41,208 nucleotides of DNA from Mucilaginibacter sp. (GTDB lineage Bacteria; Bacteroidota; Bacteroidia; Sphingobacteriales; Sphingobacteriaceae): NCBI GenBank assembly GCA_028288305.1, contig JAQBOA010000055.1, positions 1 to 41,208 of the forward strand, given 5' to 3'. A program made the translations under genes and the position numbers. The first letter of the stretch is position 1. Each line of letters begins with the position of its first letter. Below are positions 1 through 8,112 of the stretch, in pieces. The notes under the pieces were generated by a model, which made no database searches, had not been told where the DNA came from, and was given only the letters and a program-made list of their open reading frames with translations.

Positions 1-344
1 ATACCTTTGGCCATTTGTTTCATTTTATTTTGACAGATAAAATGATAGATCAGCAAGCCCACCACAAAAGCCAGTTTTATTTGCATCCACGGTTGGCTGA
101 GCCAAGCGGGAACCAGGATAAGCATAGTTATGCCAGCCACTAAAACAAAGAGCATGGATGGCACAGTAATGATGTACCACAGTTTACGCTCCATAATCTC
201 AAACTGATCTGATAATATTTTCCGGTCTGGTTCTGGTTTTTGCTGGGCCTCGGTATGATAAATAAACAAACGCACAATATAAAATAGCCCCGCCATCCAG
301 CAGACTACAAAAATGATATGAATGGCAAGTATATATTGATACAC
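1..344 (-). CDS. hemJ: HemJ-type protoporphyrinogen IX oxidase, 3' part cut off by window edge
   Basis: Integral membrane protein that would oxidise protoporphyrinogen IX to protoporphyrin IX, the penultimate step of haem synthesis. The visible 114 codons read VYQYILAIHIIFVVCWMAGL at the start, followed by FYIVRLFIYH and, near the window edge, IYHFICQNKMKQMAKG, all typical of the HemJ (UPF0093) family; the early His is the family haem-ligand position. Two hydrophobic segments are visible before the cut. The start is a GTG at 344: an in-frame stop lies just upstream and the next in-frame ATG is about 17 codons inside, within the first membrane helix. It follows hemE in the same direction, separated by a repeat element, so it is likely the distal gene of the haem cluster. 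Family assignment is by eye. Confidence 0.85.
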   Translation of the reverse strand, partial: MYQYILAIHIIFVVCWMAGLFYIVRLFIYHTEAQQKPEPDRKILSDQFEIMERKLWYIITVPSMLFVLVAGITMLILVPAWLSQPWMQIKLAFVVGLLIYHFICQNKMKQMAKG

Positions 345-389
345 GAATATTCTCTAATTATTTCGAATTACACGAATTGAATTTTATAG

Positions 390-483
390 CACTAATTTTC
401 ACGAATTTTTCGAATTACACAAATTCATAATATCTATGAATGCAGATTGGTGGAAATTCGCAATAATTCGTGAAATTCGTGTT
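390..483. repeat. Imperfect palindromic element abutting hemE stop (copy A)
   Basis: The left end (GCACTAATTTTCACGAATT, 390-408) is nearly the inverse of the right end (AATTCGTGAAATTCGTGTT, 465-483). The element therefore folds into a long imperfect hairpin, made of degenerate units around ACGAATT. Its last bases run into the TTA that is the hemE stop codon on the minus strand. A partial extra unit lies at 361-379. A second copy with the same two ends is at 2839-2942. It could act as a terminator or RNA-stability hairpin between hemE and hemJ. Confidence 0.75.
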
Positions 484-1507
484 AATACTTATACTCTTTT
501 ATTATATCAACCGCGTACTTCACATTTTCGAACGGGATATCGGGCATAATGCCATGGCCTAAGTTAAATATGAAACCTTTTTCATCCTTCATCCGGTCGA
601 ACAATCGGTATATTCTTTCTTTTATTACCTTTTTATCGGCATATAAAATGTGCGGGTCAAGATTTCCCTGTACAGCTATACCTTCGGGTAAACGCTTTTT
701 AATATCAAGCAGGTCAACATTCCAGTCAATTGAGATCACATCGGGTTTAGCTTCGGCCATAAGAGGCGCAAATACTGAGCTCCCTTTGCAAAAAGAAATT
801 ACCGGGATGTCTTTCCTGTTCAGTTTGCTTATGATCTCGCAAATGTACCGGTGCGAAAACTCTTTATAATCATCCCATGCCAATGCCTGTGCCCAACTGT
901 CGAATATTTGTACAGCATTTACACCCGCCGCAATTTGCAGGTTTAAATAATCGGCAGTTACGGTTGCAATTTTTGATAAAAGCTGATGGGCAAGTTCCGG
1001 CTGGTTATGAAGCATCAGTTTGGTTAGCTTAAAATCTTTAGACGATCCGCCTTCCACCAAATAGCTCATCACTGTAAAAGGCGCTCCTGCAAAACCGATA
1101 AGCGGGATGCTGTTATTTAATCTTTGCTGTACAACTTTAATTGCGTCAGCTACATATTGCAGTTTATGTACAACTTGTGTATCTAATTTATCAATATCCC
1201 CCTGGTTACGTACTGGGTTGGCAAACTTTGGACCTATGCCTTGTGTAAAGCTCAGGTCGCCACCCATTGCTTCGGCTGTTACTAGTATATCCGAAAATAA
1301 AATTGCTGCATCTATCCCTAAAAGATCAACAGGGAGCATGGTTACATCAGCTGCAAGTTCGGGTGTTTTACACATTTCCAGGAAAGAATATTTGTTCTTT
1401 ATATCCCAGTATTCCTTCATAAAACGACCGGCCTGGCGCATCATCCATACCGGTGGTCTTTCTGTTTTTTCTGAAAATGCAGCTTTAATTAATAATGAAT
1501 CTCTCAT
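482..1507 (-). CDS. hemE: Uroporphyrinogen decarboxylase
   Basis: Cytosolic enzyme that removes the four acetate carboxyls of uroporphyrinogen III to give coproporphyrinogen III. The 341-residue product is full length for the family. Near the N terminus it carries MMRQAGRFMKEYW, matching the RQAGR signature, later GFAGAPFTVMSYL and, close to the C terminus, FNLGHGIMPDIPFENV. The start ATG at 1507 gives MRDSLLIKAAF, which aligns with the family start. Upstream lies an inverted repeat that separates it from the TPR gene. Its stop codon is shared with the edge of a palindromic element. It is one of six haem genes on this strand. Confidence 0.97.
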   Translation of the reverse strand: MRDSLLIKAAFSEKTERPPVWMMRQAGRFMKEYWDIKNKYSFLEMCKTPELAADVTMLPVDLLGIDAAILFSDILVTAEAMGGDLSFTQGIGPKFANPVRNQGDIDKLDTQVVHKLQYVADAIKVVQQRLNNSIPLIGFAGAPFTVMSYLVEGGSSKDFKLTKLMLHNQPELAHQLLSKIATVTADYLNLQIAAGVNAVQIFDSWAQALAWDDYKEFSHRYICEIISKLNRKDIPVISFCKGSSVFAPLMAEAKPDVISIDWNVDLLDIKKRLPEGIAVQGNLDPHILYADKKVIKERIYRLFDRMKDEKGFIFNLGHGIMPDIPFENVKYAVDIIKEYKY

Positions 1508-1515
1508 ATATCATT

Positions 1516-1578
1516 GTAGAAACACAATACTTTGCGTCTTTATGAAATTTATTAAGACGCAAAGTATTGCGTCTCTAC
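1516..1578. repeat. Inverted repeat between TPR gene and hemE; supplies TPR stop codon
   Basis: Two 25-nt arms (1516-1540 and 1554-1578) are inverse complements with two mismatches and enclose a 13-nt loop. The core is CAATACTTTGCGTCTT. The TAG stop of the neighbouring TPR gene (1575-1577) lies inside the right arm, in the arm's GTAGAGACGC end. This element reads as a conserved-sequence repeat rather than a 7-8 nt tandem type. Confidence 0.8.
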
Positions 1579-2105
1579 GGGTTTGAATGTTTTTTTAATT
1601 CCTGGTGAAGACGGTTAATCACATCCTTCATTTTGGCGTTTATTTTGTCCTCGTGTTTTTCTGCAAGCTGCAAATAAGCTTTAGCTTTCTCGTAATTGCC
1701 CTGCCTGATGCTGATATTAGCCACGTGCACTAATGCAGCTACGTGATCATTAACTGAACGCAATGGATACTGTGCAGCTATTTCGTAATGTTTTTCGGCG
1801 TCGTTAAAATCCTGCTTTTGTAAGCAGACTCCCCCCATCAAAAACTCGTAATAACCGCGCCTGTTCTTGCTTAGCCATTCGGGTTTAAATATCTCCATTA
1901 AGAAACGCTCAGCTTTGCCATAATCTTTATGATGAAAGTATTTGGCTGCGACAACAAGCGTTCCCTGCCTTATATAATCCCAGGCAAGTAAAACAATCAT
2001 CATAAGGGCAACAGCGGCAAATTCATAAAGGTGTAAATCCGCTAATAATATCAGCGACAGGAAAAAGAGAGAACCAATAAAAAAGCGTGTCCGGTTGGTA
2101 AACAT
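1575..2105 (-). CDS. Membrane-anchored TPR protein
   Basis: 176-residue protein with two closely spaced hydrophobic segments at about residues 8-24 and 27-44, followed by a soluble helical part. That part has tetratricopeptide-like pairs, for example AEKHYEIAAQYPL at about 105 and NYEKAKAYLQLAEKH at about 138. No catalytic motif is seen. Its ATG overlaps the stop of the response regulator gene by one base (TAATG), so the two are translationally coupled and the protein probably works with the kinase/regulator pair, perhaps as an accessory or sensor scaffold. That role is inference. The C terminus ends HSNP and its stop TAG is supplied by an inverted repeat, so the natural C terminus may have been changed by that repeat. 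Confidence 0.7.
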   Translation of the reverse strand: MFTNRTRFFIGSLFFLSLILLADLHLYEFAAVALMMIVLLAWDYIRQGTLVVAAKYFHHKDYGKAERFLMEIFKPEWLSKNRRGYYEFLMGGVCLQKQDFNDAEKHYEIAAQYPLRSVNDHVAALVHVANISIRQGNYEKAKAYLQLAEKHEDKINAKMKDVINRLHQELKKHSNP

Positions 2106-2818
2106 TAGTGCTGAGTATCGGTAAACTTATAGCCTACACCACGGATTGAGTGAAAATAAACCGGGTTTTTAGGATCTGGCTCAAAATACTTGCGAAAGGT
2201 TAAAATAAAATTATCAATGGTACGCGTAGAGGGATAAACATCATAGTTCCATACTGTTTCTAATATCTGTTCTCTTGACACCGCATCATTCCGGCGTTCA
2301 ATAAGCAGTTTGAGCAGCATAGTTTCCTTTTTGGTTAAAGGAGTTACTGAATCATCACCGTTTACCAGTTCGAAAGAATTGAAATGAATGGTTTTATCGC
2401 CAATTTTATAACTGTTAAATTCTTTAAGCTCATCACCTTTAAGGCCACGTTTTACCAGGTTGTTAACCCTTAGTATTAATTCTTCGAGGTTAAAGGGTTT
2501 GGTAAGATAATCATCAGCACCTTTTTTAAGGCCTGAGATTTTATCCTCATTTGTGTTTTTTGCAGTTAAAAACATTATGGGTACTTCGGAGTTTTCAAGC
2601 CTTATTGTTTCAGCAACAACAAAGCCATCAATTTCGGGCATCATAACGTCAAGAATAACCAGGTTAAAGCGCTCTTCTTTAAATATCTGCAATGCCTTTT
2701 TACCGTTAGTAGCTGTTGAAACTTTATAACCTTCCAGTTCAAGATTAAGTTTGATGGCCTCCAGAAGATGTTCTTCGTCTTCCGCTAATAAAACTCTTTT
2801 TTTAGTTGGCATTTCCAT
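2105..2818 (-). CDS. OmpR-type two-component response regulator
   Basis: 237-residue DNA-binding response regulator. The receiver domain covers about residues 6-120: acidic pocket EDE near residue 15, phospho-acceptor Asp in LVILDVMMPEIDG, Thr in MFLTAKN, and Lys in DYLTKPFNLEEL. A winged-helix output domain follows (about 140-235), with LTKKETMLLKLL and a C-terminal IRGVGYKF typical of OmpR/PhoB. Start ATG at 2818; an ATG two codons in (2812) is equally possible. It lies downstream of a sensor kinase, separated by a palindromic element, and overlaps the TPR gene by one base. Embedding in the haem cluster suggests control of tetrapyrrole supply or a redox response, which is inference. Confidence 0.9.
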   Translation of the reverse strand: MEMPTKKRVLLAEDEEHLLEAIKLNLELEGYKVSTATNGKKALQIFKEERFNLVILDVMMPEIDGFVVAETIRLENSEVPIMFLTAKNTNEDKISGLKKGADDYLTKPFNLEELILRVNNLVKRGLKGDELKEFNSYKIGDKTIHFNSFELVNGDDSVTPLTKKETMLLKLLIERRNDAVSREQILETVWNYDVYPSTRTIDNFILTFRKYFEPDPKNPVYFHSIRGVGYKFTDTQH

Positions 2819-2838
2819 GTGATTTTAAGTTATTTACG

Positions 2839-2942
2839 ACACTAATTTTCTCGGATTATTTCAAATTACACGAATTGATTTAGTTAAAAATTATACGAGC
2901 AGATTTGTAAAAATTCGTTTCTATTCGTGAAATTCGTGTTTT
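2839..2942. repeat. Imperfect palindromic element abutting sensor kinase stop (copy B)
   Basis: Same two ends as the element at 390-483: left ACACTAATTTTCTCGGATT, right CTATTCGTGAAATTCGTGTT. The middle differs in sequence and length. Its right end again runs directly into the TTA that is the stop of the minus-strand gene (sensor kinase, 2941-2943). It separates the kinase from the response regulator gene. Confidence 0.75.
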
Positions 2943-3810
2943 AATCAAATACAACTTCAAATATACTTCCTACCGGACGATTATCTTTAACTTTTATGCT
3001 TGCCTGGTGCTTATCTAGTACTTCTTTTACAATATACAGACCTAAACCGGTCCCCTTTGTATTACGGGTATCTTCGCTGCCAACACGATAGAACTTATCA
3101 AAAATACGATTCTTCTCTTGATCGGCTATTCCAATGCCATGGTCTGCGACCTCCAAAAATACTTTGTCGTCTTTTAAGAACAATTTTACACCAACAGTTT
3201 CACACGGCCCGGAATATTTTATCGCATTTTCTATCAGGTTGGTAACAACAGATGTTAAAGCAAACTTATCACCGGTGATTTCAATTTTAGGTTCAATCTC
3301 TGCATCAATGATCTGTTGGGTGCCTTCACATCTAGTGATCTGCAAACGGTTTACTATGCTATCCACCAAAACAGATAAATTAAATTTGTCTTTAGGAAAT
3401 GTGTAAGAGCTGTTATCTATTTTTGAAGCCAGCAGCATATTTTCAACCATATCATCCAGCCGATCAATATCCATTAATGATTTATCTATAAAACTAAGGA
3501 CTTGCTGTTTGGTGAGGTCTCTTTTTTGTATTGTTTGTAAAAGTATTTTTATAGAGGCCAGCGGAGATTTTAATTCGTGGGTTACAGAAAGCAAAAAATT
3601 CCTTTTTTGTTCCTGCAATTTGCGCTCTTTTATAATAGATCTGTGCAACCAGTACGCTCCTGCTAAAAATACAAAAATGAAAATGGAGCCCTCACCCATG
3701 ATCATTCCTAAACTGCTCGGCATTAATTTTACAAGCAGATAACCCCACCAAACCAATTCGGTTAAAGCATAGATTATAAGTGCATAAAATATTACAAATG
3801 GTCTTTTCAT
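2941..3810 (-). CDS. Two-component sensor histidine kinase
   Basis: 289-residue membrane histidine kinase. Two transmembrane segments lie at about residues 7-28 and 36-56 with almost no periplasmic loop, so the signal is likely sensed in the membrane or through a partner. The HisKA box is SVTHELKSPLASIK (about 76-89). The HATPase part has N box NLIENAIKYS, G1 DHGIGIAD and G2 GTGLGLYIVKEV. It is short for a sensor kinase, with no PAS, HAMP or other input domain. It is transcribed with hemL (59 bp upstream) and the response regulator downstream. The small coupled TPR membrane protein may contribute sensing. Confidence 0.9.
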   Translation of the reverse strand: MKRPFVIFYALIIYALTELVWWGYLLVKLMPSSLGMIMGEGSIFIFVFLAGAYWLHRSIIKERKLQEQKRNFLLSVTHELKSPLASIKILLQTIQKRDLTKQQVLSFIDKSLMDIDRLDDMVENMLLASKIDNSSYTFPKDKFNLSVLVDSIVNRLQITRCEGTQQIIDAEIEPKIEITGDKFALTSVVTNLIENAIKYSGPCETVGVKLFLKDDKVFLEVADHGIGIADQEKNRIFDKFYRVGSEDTRNTKGTGLGLYIVKEVLDKHQASIKVKDNRPVGSIFEVVFD

Positions 3811-3868
3811 ATGCCCCTCTGAATCTCCTGTATGGGAGAAATTTTAATTAATTATCATTTTATAAAAC

Positions 3869-5257
3869 CTACTTTCCCGAAGGGGTCTGATTAGGTTTAA
3901 ATACAACTTCTAAACTATCAAATATAGCACGTTTTGCTCTTTCAAGATCTATTTTAGTGTGAGCTGATGATATAAACCCGACTTCATAACCTGAAGGACC
4001 CAGGTATATACCCCTGTTTATCAATTCACGGTGAAATTTTTTGAACTTTTCCATACTTGCAGCGTCAATTTCGTCCGCTCTTCGGATAGCTTCTTTTTCA
4101 GTAAAAGCAAACCAGAAAATGGAGCCTATAGTAAATACCTTAAACTTATAAGTACGTGCAGTAGCAAAACGTTGTATAGCTGATGTAAATTCTTCAGTCT
4201 TATTGTTGAGATCACGGTAAAAGCCCATACGCAGCAATTCGCTTAGCTGAGCAATACCAGCGGCCATAGCCACCGGATTGCCCGATAACGTGCCGGCCTG
4301 GTAAACTGCACCATCAGGAGAGATATTATTCATAATCTTAGCTGTGGAGCCATAGGCTCCAACCGGTAACCCTCCGCCAATAATTTTACCATAAGTAATA
4401 ATGTCTGGCTTTACCTGGTAATGGGCGGCAGCACCTTCAAAACCTATCCTAAACCCTGATATTACCTCATCAAATATGAGCAGTGTTTCGTTTTTTGTGC
4501 ATATTTCCCTTAAAAACTGCAGGAAGTCTTTTTCTTGCAAAAGCAAGCCGTTATTTGCAGGGATAGGCTCAATTATTACCGCGGCTATCTGATCTTTAAA
4601 TTCATCAAATGCTTTTTGTAAAGCTTCTTTATCATTTAAAGCTACAACAATTGTTTCATCAGCAAAAGATTTGGGTACGCCTGCTGATGATGTTTCGCCA
4701 AAAGTTACTAAACCCGAACCTGCCTTTACCAGCAGGGAGTCACTGTGGCCATGATAGCAGCCCTCAAATTTTAATATTTTATCGCGTTTGGTATAACCAC
4801 GTGCCAGTCTTATAGCCGACATTACTGCCTCTGTACCCGAACTTACAAAGCGGAGCTTTTCAATAAATTTATTGTGCTTAATAATAAGTTCGGCCAGTTC
4901 ATTTTCCAAAGCAGTAGGAGCGCCGAACGACATTCCATTCTGCATAGCCTCGATCACCTTCTCCCTTACTTTTGGATGGTTATGTCCAAGTATCAAAGGG
5001 CCCCATGAACAGCAAAAATCAATAAACTGGTTACCATCAGCATCCCATATATAAGAACCATCACCTTTTTCAATAAAAAGAGGGGTCCCATATACAGATT
5101 TAAAGGCCCTCACGGGAGAATTAACCCCCCCGGGAAAAAATGTTTTTGCCTTTTCATACAACTCCGCTGATTTCTCTCTGCTGATATCAGGTTTTGTGGT
5201 AGTACCACCCGGCTCCTCGCCCGCAACATTAAATTTCTTTTTTAATGAATCAAACAT
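3869..5257 (-). CDS. hemL: Glutamate-1-semialdehyde 2,1-aminomutase
   Basis: PLP enzyme converting glutamate-1-semialdehyde to 5-aminolevulinate, the second step of the C5 pathway begun by hemA. At 462 residues it is about 30 longer than usual because of an N-terminal extension before SAELYEKAKTFFPGGVNSP. Motifs include CYHGHSDSLLVKAG, LIFDEVISGFR and the PLP lysine in YGKIIGGGLPVGAYG (about residue 290). The ATG at 5257 is the only Met before the conserved region. It sits between hemB and the sensor kinase on the same strand. Confidence 0.96.
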   Translation of the reverse strand: MFDSLKKKFNVAGEEPGGTTTKPDISREKSAELYEKAKTFFPGGVNSPVRAFKSVYGTPLFIEKGDGSYIWDADGNQFIDFCCSWGPLILGHNHPKVREKVIEAMQNGMSFGAPTALENELAELIIKHNKFIEKLRFVSSGTEAVMSAIRLARGYTKRDKILKFEGCYHGHSDSLLVKAGSGLVTFGETSSAGVPKSFADETIVVALNDKEALQKAFDEFKDQIAAVIIEPIPANNGLLLQEKDFLQFLREICTKNETLLIFDEVISGFRIGFEGAAAHYQVKPDIITYGKIIGGGLPVGAYGSTAKIMNNISPDGAVYQAGTLSGNPVAMAAGIAQLSELLRMGFYRDLNNKTEEFTSAIQRFATARTYKFKVFTIGSIFWFAFTEKEAIRRADEIDAASMEKFKKFHRELINRGIYLGPSGYEVGFISSAHTKIDLERAKRAIFDSLEVVFKPNQTPSGK

Positions 5258-5274
5258 CCTTTAAGTTAAATTTA

Positions 5275-5331
5275 AAAATTAAAAGTAAAATTAAAAGTTA
5301 GTTTTTTTACTTTTGAAGTTAACTTTTTAAT
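5275..5331. repeat. AT-rich inverted repeat between hemL and hemB
   Basis: Left arm is two 12-nt copies of AAAATTAAAAGT; the right arm (TTACTTTTGAAGTTAAC, then TTTTTAAT) is its imperfect inverse. The loop is about 7 nt. The right end lies two bases from the hemB stop at 5334. Low complexity makes the exact limits uncertain. Confidence 0.55.
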
Positions 5332-5333
5332 AT

Positions 5334-6305
5334 TTATAGCCATTTATTTTCCAGCACCTCTTTAGCATGGTAAGTTAGTATTGCACTGGCGCCTGCCCGC
5401 CTGATTCCGGTAAGAACTTCTGTAATAGCGCGTTGTTCGTTAAGCCAGCCCCGCTGAATGGCTGCTTTAATCATAGCATATTCGCCACTTACATTATACG
5501 CTGCAACAGGAAGTTCAGTATTATCCTTTATTAATTTAATTACATCAAGATAGGGAAGGGCAGGTTTTACCATTAAATAATCAGCGCCCTCCAATTCATC
5601 CAAATTTGCTTCAAGTAATGCTTCCCGCTGATTGGCCGGATTCATCTGGTAACTTTTTTTATCGCCAAACTTAGGGGCAGAATTTAAAGCATCTCTGAAT
5701 GGCCCGTAAAACGCACTTGCATATTTTGCAGAATACGACATAATGGACACATTAGTAAACTTATTTTCGTCCAGTAAATTACGAATATAACCAACGCGGC
5801 CATCCATCATATCCGACGGTGCAATAATATCTGCCCCGCATTGTGCATGGGCAAGTGCCATCTTTCCTAATATTTCCAGGGTTTCATCATTTAATATTTC
5901 GCCGTTTTCTACAATGCCATCATGCCCATCGCTGCTGTAAGGGTCCATTGCAACATCTGTGACAACACATGCTTCAGGAAAATTCTTTTTTACTTCCCTG
6001 ATTGCGCGAAGGTACAGGCTTTGCTCCCTATGACTTTCTGTAGCGTATTTATCTTTTAATGATTCTTCAATATTTGGAAAAAGATCAAACGAATTTAAGC
6101 CAAGCTTTAAGCAACTCTCAATTTCCCTTAATAAATTATCAATTGAATACCGAAAAATACCCGGCATGGAAGCCACTTCGCTTTTTTGAAATGTACCGTC
6201 AACAATAAAGAGCGGAAATATCAAATTAGCCGCACTTACATGTGTTTCCTGCACCATCTGCCGGATCACTTCACTTTTTCTGTTTCTTCTTGGCCTTTGT
6301 AACAT
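5334..6305 (-). CDS. hemB: Delta-aminolevulinic acid dehydratase (porphobilinogen synthase)
   Basis: Condenses two 5-aminolevulinate molecules to porphobilinogen. From the ATG at 6305 the product is 323 residues (MLQRPRRNRKSE), the normal family length. The Schiff-base lysine is in DYLMVKPALPYLD, the second active-site lysine region is MMDGRVGYIR, and AYNVSGEYAMIKAA is conserved. The metal region reads TDVAMDPYSSDGHDG with Asp in place of the three Cys of zinc enzymes, so this is probably the Mg-dependent type. A longer in-frame ATG at 6338 exists, but those 11 codons lie inside a repeat element and match nothing in the family, so I prefer 6305. Confidence 0.96.
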   Translation of the reverse strand: MLQRPRRNRKSEVIRQMVQETHVSAANLIFPLFIVDGTFQKSEVASMPGIFRYSIDNLLREIESCLKLGLNSFDLFPNIEESLKDKYATESHREQSLYLRAIREVKKNFPEACVVTDVAMDPYSSDGHDGIVENGEILNDETLEILGKMALAHAQCGADIIAPSDMMDGRVGYIRNLLDENKFTNVSIMSYSAKYASAFYGPFRDALNSAPKFGDKKSYQMNPANQREALLEANLDELEGADYLMVKPALPYLDVIKLIKDNTELPVAAYNVSGEYAMIKAAIQRGWLNEQRAITEVLTGIRRAGASAILTYHAKEVLENKWL

Positions 6306-6310
6306 ATTTT

Positions 6311-6390
6311 GGTCAATGGTCCATGGTCGATAGTCCATGGAAATAAAAAATTCTTAAAGTCTATGGACTATCGACCATGGACTATGGACT
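6311..6390. repeat. Palindrome of 7-nt units between hemB start and hemC-D stop
   Basis: The right arm (about 6358-6390) is a run of 7-mers: GTCTATG, GACTATC, GACCATG, GACTATG, GACT. The left arm (6311-6340) is its near inverse complement (GGTCCATGGTCGATAGTCC), with a loop of about 18 nt. It reaches within 4 nt of the hemC-D stop and lies 6 nt upstream of the hemB ATG. It also offers an in-frame ATG at 6338 that could extend HemB. Confidence 0.8.
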
Positions 6391-6393
6391 TCT

Positions 6394-7968
6394 TCAAATC
6401 CCAAACACAGCCTCAGCAAGCCCGATTTCATCAGGAGAGTAAGGCAACGTATATTTTACACCTAATTCGTCTAGTTTTTTTCCGGTTGATTTACCTATTG
6501 CTATAACTTTTTGACTCTGTTCCCATAAATTATCTGCAAAATAAGCTTCGGCATTGGAAGGACTTGTAAATATCAGAATTTCAGCAGTACTATAATCTAT
6601 GTTTTTTAAAGATACAGTTTCATATATGGGCAGATCAATTATTTTTGTATCTAATGATAGTCCTTTCTGAATACTTCGCAACGAATTTTCGGCTGAGGGA
6701 AATAAGATAGTTTTTCCGCTAGCAAGTTTTGCAAATTCATTCGCTACGTCTTCCGGATTAATGCTGTCTCCAATAAAATCAACAAAGTGCCCTTGTTGTC
6801 TTAGCATATCTTCCGATCCTCTTCCCATCACACCAAATTTCACATTTAAAGGTAAGGAAGGTTCCAGTTGAAAAAAACATTCAACAGCATTTTTACTGCT
6901 GAAAAATACCCAATCGACATTTTTTAAAATATACTTGTTTAGCTTGTTAATTACACGTATGGTACGTATCAATGAACGAGCATCTATTTCAATTCCATGT
7001 TTTTCCAAAGCTTTGCGGAAATAGCTGAGCTTTGTAAGATCACGTGAGATGAAAACTTTCTTAGGAAATTGACGGTCTTTATTGAAATAGGAAACAACCT
7101 TTTGCGCAAGTCCTTTTGTTGATGAAGCCTGTATAAATAATCTGTCAGGAAAATCATTATCATCCCCGGCTTTTGAAGTAAAAACCTGGTAATTGTTTTC
7201 ATGCTTGCGGCAATAACAACCTAAGGGCAAATGGCAGCCACCACCGAATAATTTTAGCACCTTTCGTTCAACAGCCAGCTCTTCAGCTACTGCCGGGTGG
7301 TTTAAAGGCTGTAAAGCATCAAATAATTCCGTGTCATTTTTACGTGTCTGTATGGCTAAGGCCCCTTGTGCGGGAGCTGGTATTACTACCATTGGGCTTA
7401 GCTCTTCTATATGAAATGCACTTAAATTTAAATTAAGACGGGAAACTCCTGCTTTGGCAAGCATAATTGCGTCATAATTTTCTTCTTTTAATTTATTAAC
7501 CCTTGTCGGCACATTACCGCGCAGATCTTTTATTTCCAGGTCCGGACGATAGGAAAGCAATTGTGCTTTTCGTCTGTTTGATGATGTGCCTACGGTACCA
7601 CCATATTTTACTGACAGTTTTTGATGCACATCAACACTTTTTTTCCGGATCAGTAGCAGTTCTGATGGGTCTTCCCGTTCTGAAACAGCTGCGATAATAA
7701 GTCCCGGAGGGTTCTCAGTTGGCAGATCCTTATGTGAATGTACTGCAATATCAATTGTACCTGCCAATAACTCTTCTTCAAGCTCTTTGGTAAAAAAACC
7801 TTTTCCCTCAAGCTTATCAAAACTTAAATTAAGTATACGGTCACCCTGTGTTTTTATAATCTTTAATTCAGCGGTAATATTAATCGCTGTCAGGCTATCT
7901 TTTACAAAATTTGCCTGCCATAGCGCTAAATCACTGCCGCGCGTTCCTATGATAAGTGTTCTTTCCAA
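6394..7968 (-). CDS. hemC: Fused porphobilinogen deaminase / uroporphyrinogen-III synthase
   Basis: 524-residue fusion of two consecutive haem enzymes. Residues about 1-305 are HemC (hydroxymethylbilane synthase): IIGTRGSDLALWQANFV at the start, HSHKDLPTENPPGL, then RKAQLLSYRPDLEIKDLRGN, and the cofactor Cys in FGGGCHLPLGCY. Residues about 306-524 resemble HemD: VFISRDLTKLSYFRKAL, WVFFSSKNAVECFF, IFTSPSNAEAYF and AIGKSTGKKLDELGV. HemD is poorly conserved, so that half is called from position and these short motifs. The ATG at 7968 gives MERTLIIGTRG. The fusion would hand the unstable hydroxymethylbilane straight to the cyclising enzyme. Confidence 0.93.
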   Translation of the reverse strand: MERTLIIGTRGSDLALWQANFVKDSLTAINITAELKIIKTQGDRILNLSFDKLEGKGFFTKELEEELLAGTIDIAVHSHKDLPTENPPGLIIAAVSEREDPSELLLIRKKSVDVHQKLSVKYGGTVGTSSNRRKAQLLSYRPDLEIKDLRGNVPTRVNKLKEENYDAIMLAKAGVSRLNLNLSAFHIEELSPMVVIPAPAQGALAIQTRKNDTELFDALQPLNHPAVAEELAVERKVLKLFGGGCHLPLGCYCRKHENNYQVFTSKAGDDNDFPDRLFIQASSTKGLAQKVVSYFNKDRQFPKKVFISRDLTKLSYFRKALEKHGIEIDARSLIRTIRVINKLNKYILKNVDWVFFSSKNAVECFFQLEPSLPLNVKFGVMGRGSEDMLRQQGHFVDFIGDSINPEDVANEFAKLASGKTILFPSAENSLRSIQKGLSLDTKIIDLPIYETVSLKNIDYSTAEILIFTSPSNAEAYFADNLWEQSQKVIAIGKSTGKKLDELGVKYTLPYSPDEIGLAEAVFGI

Positions 7969-8112
7969 GGGTGGGTTTAATGATTTTGCAAAAGTAACCT
8001 TTTGCAGACAGATTATATGGAATAATTGATGATATGAAAATAGGGTGACTATGTTAAATTAAAAGTCAAAATGTTCTGAAGGTTTGCGGTTTTTGGAAGA
8101 CGAAAAATTCTT

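Noticed and set aside
3000..3406. Plus-strand frames opposite the sensor kinase
   Set aside because: They mirror well-conserved kinase motifs on the other strand and show no family features.
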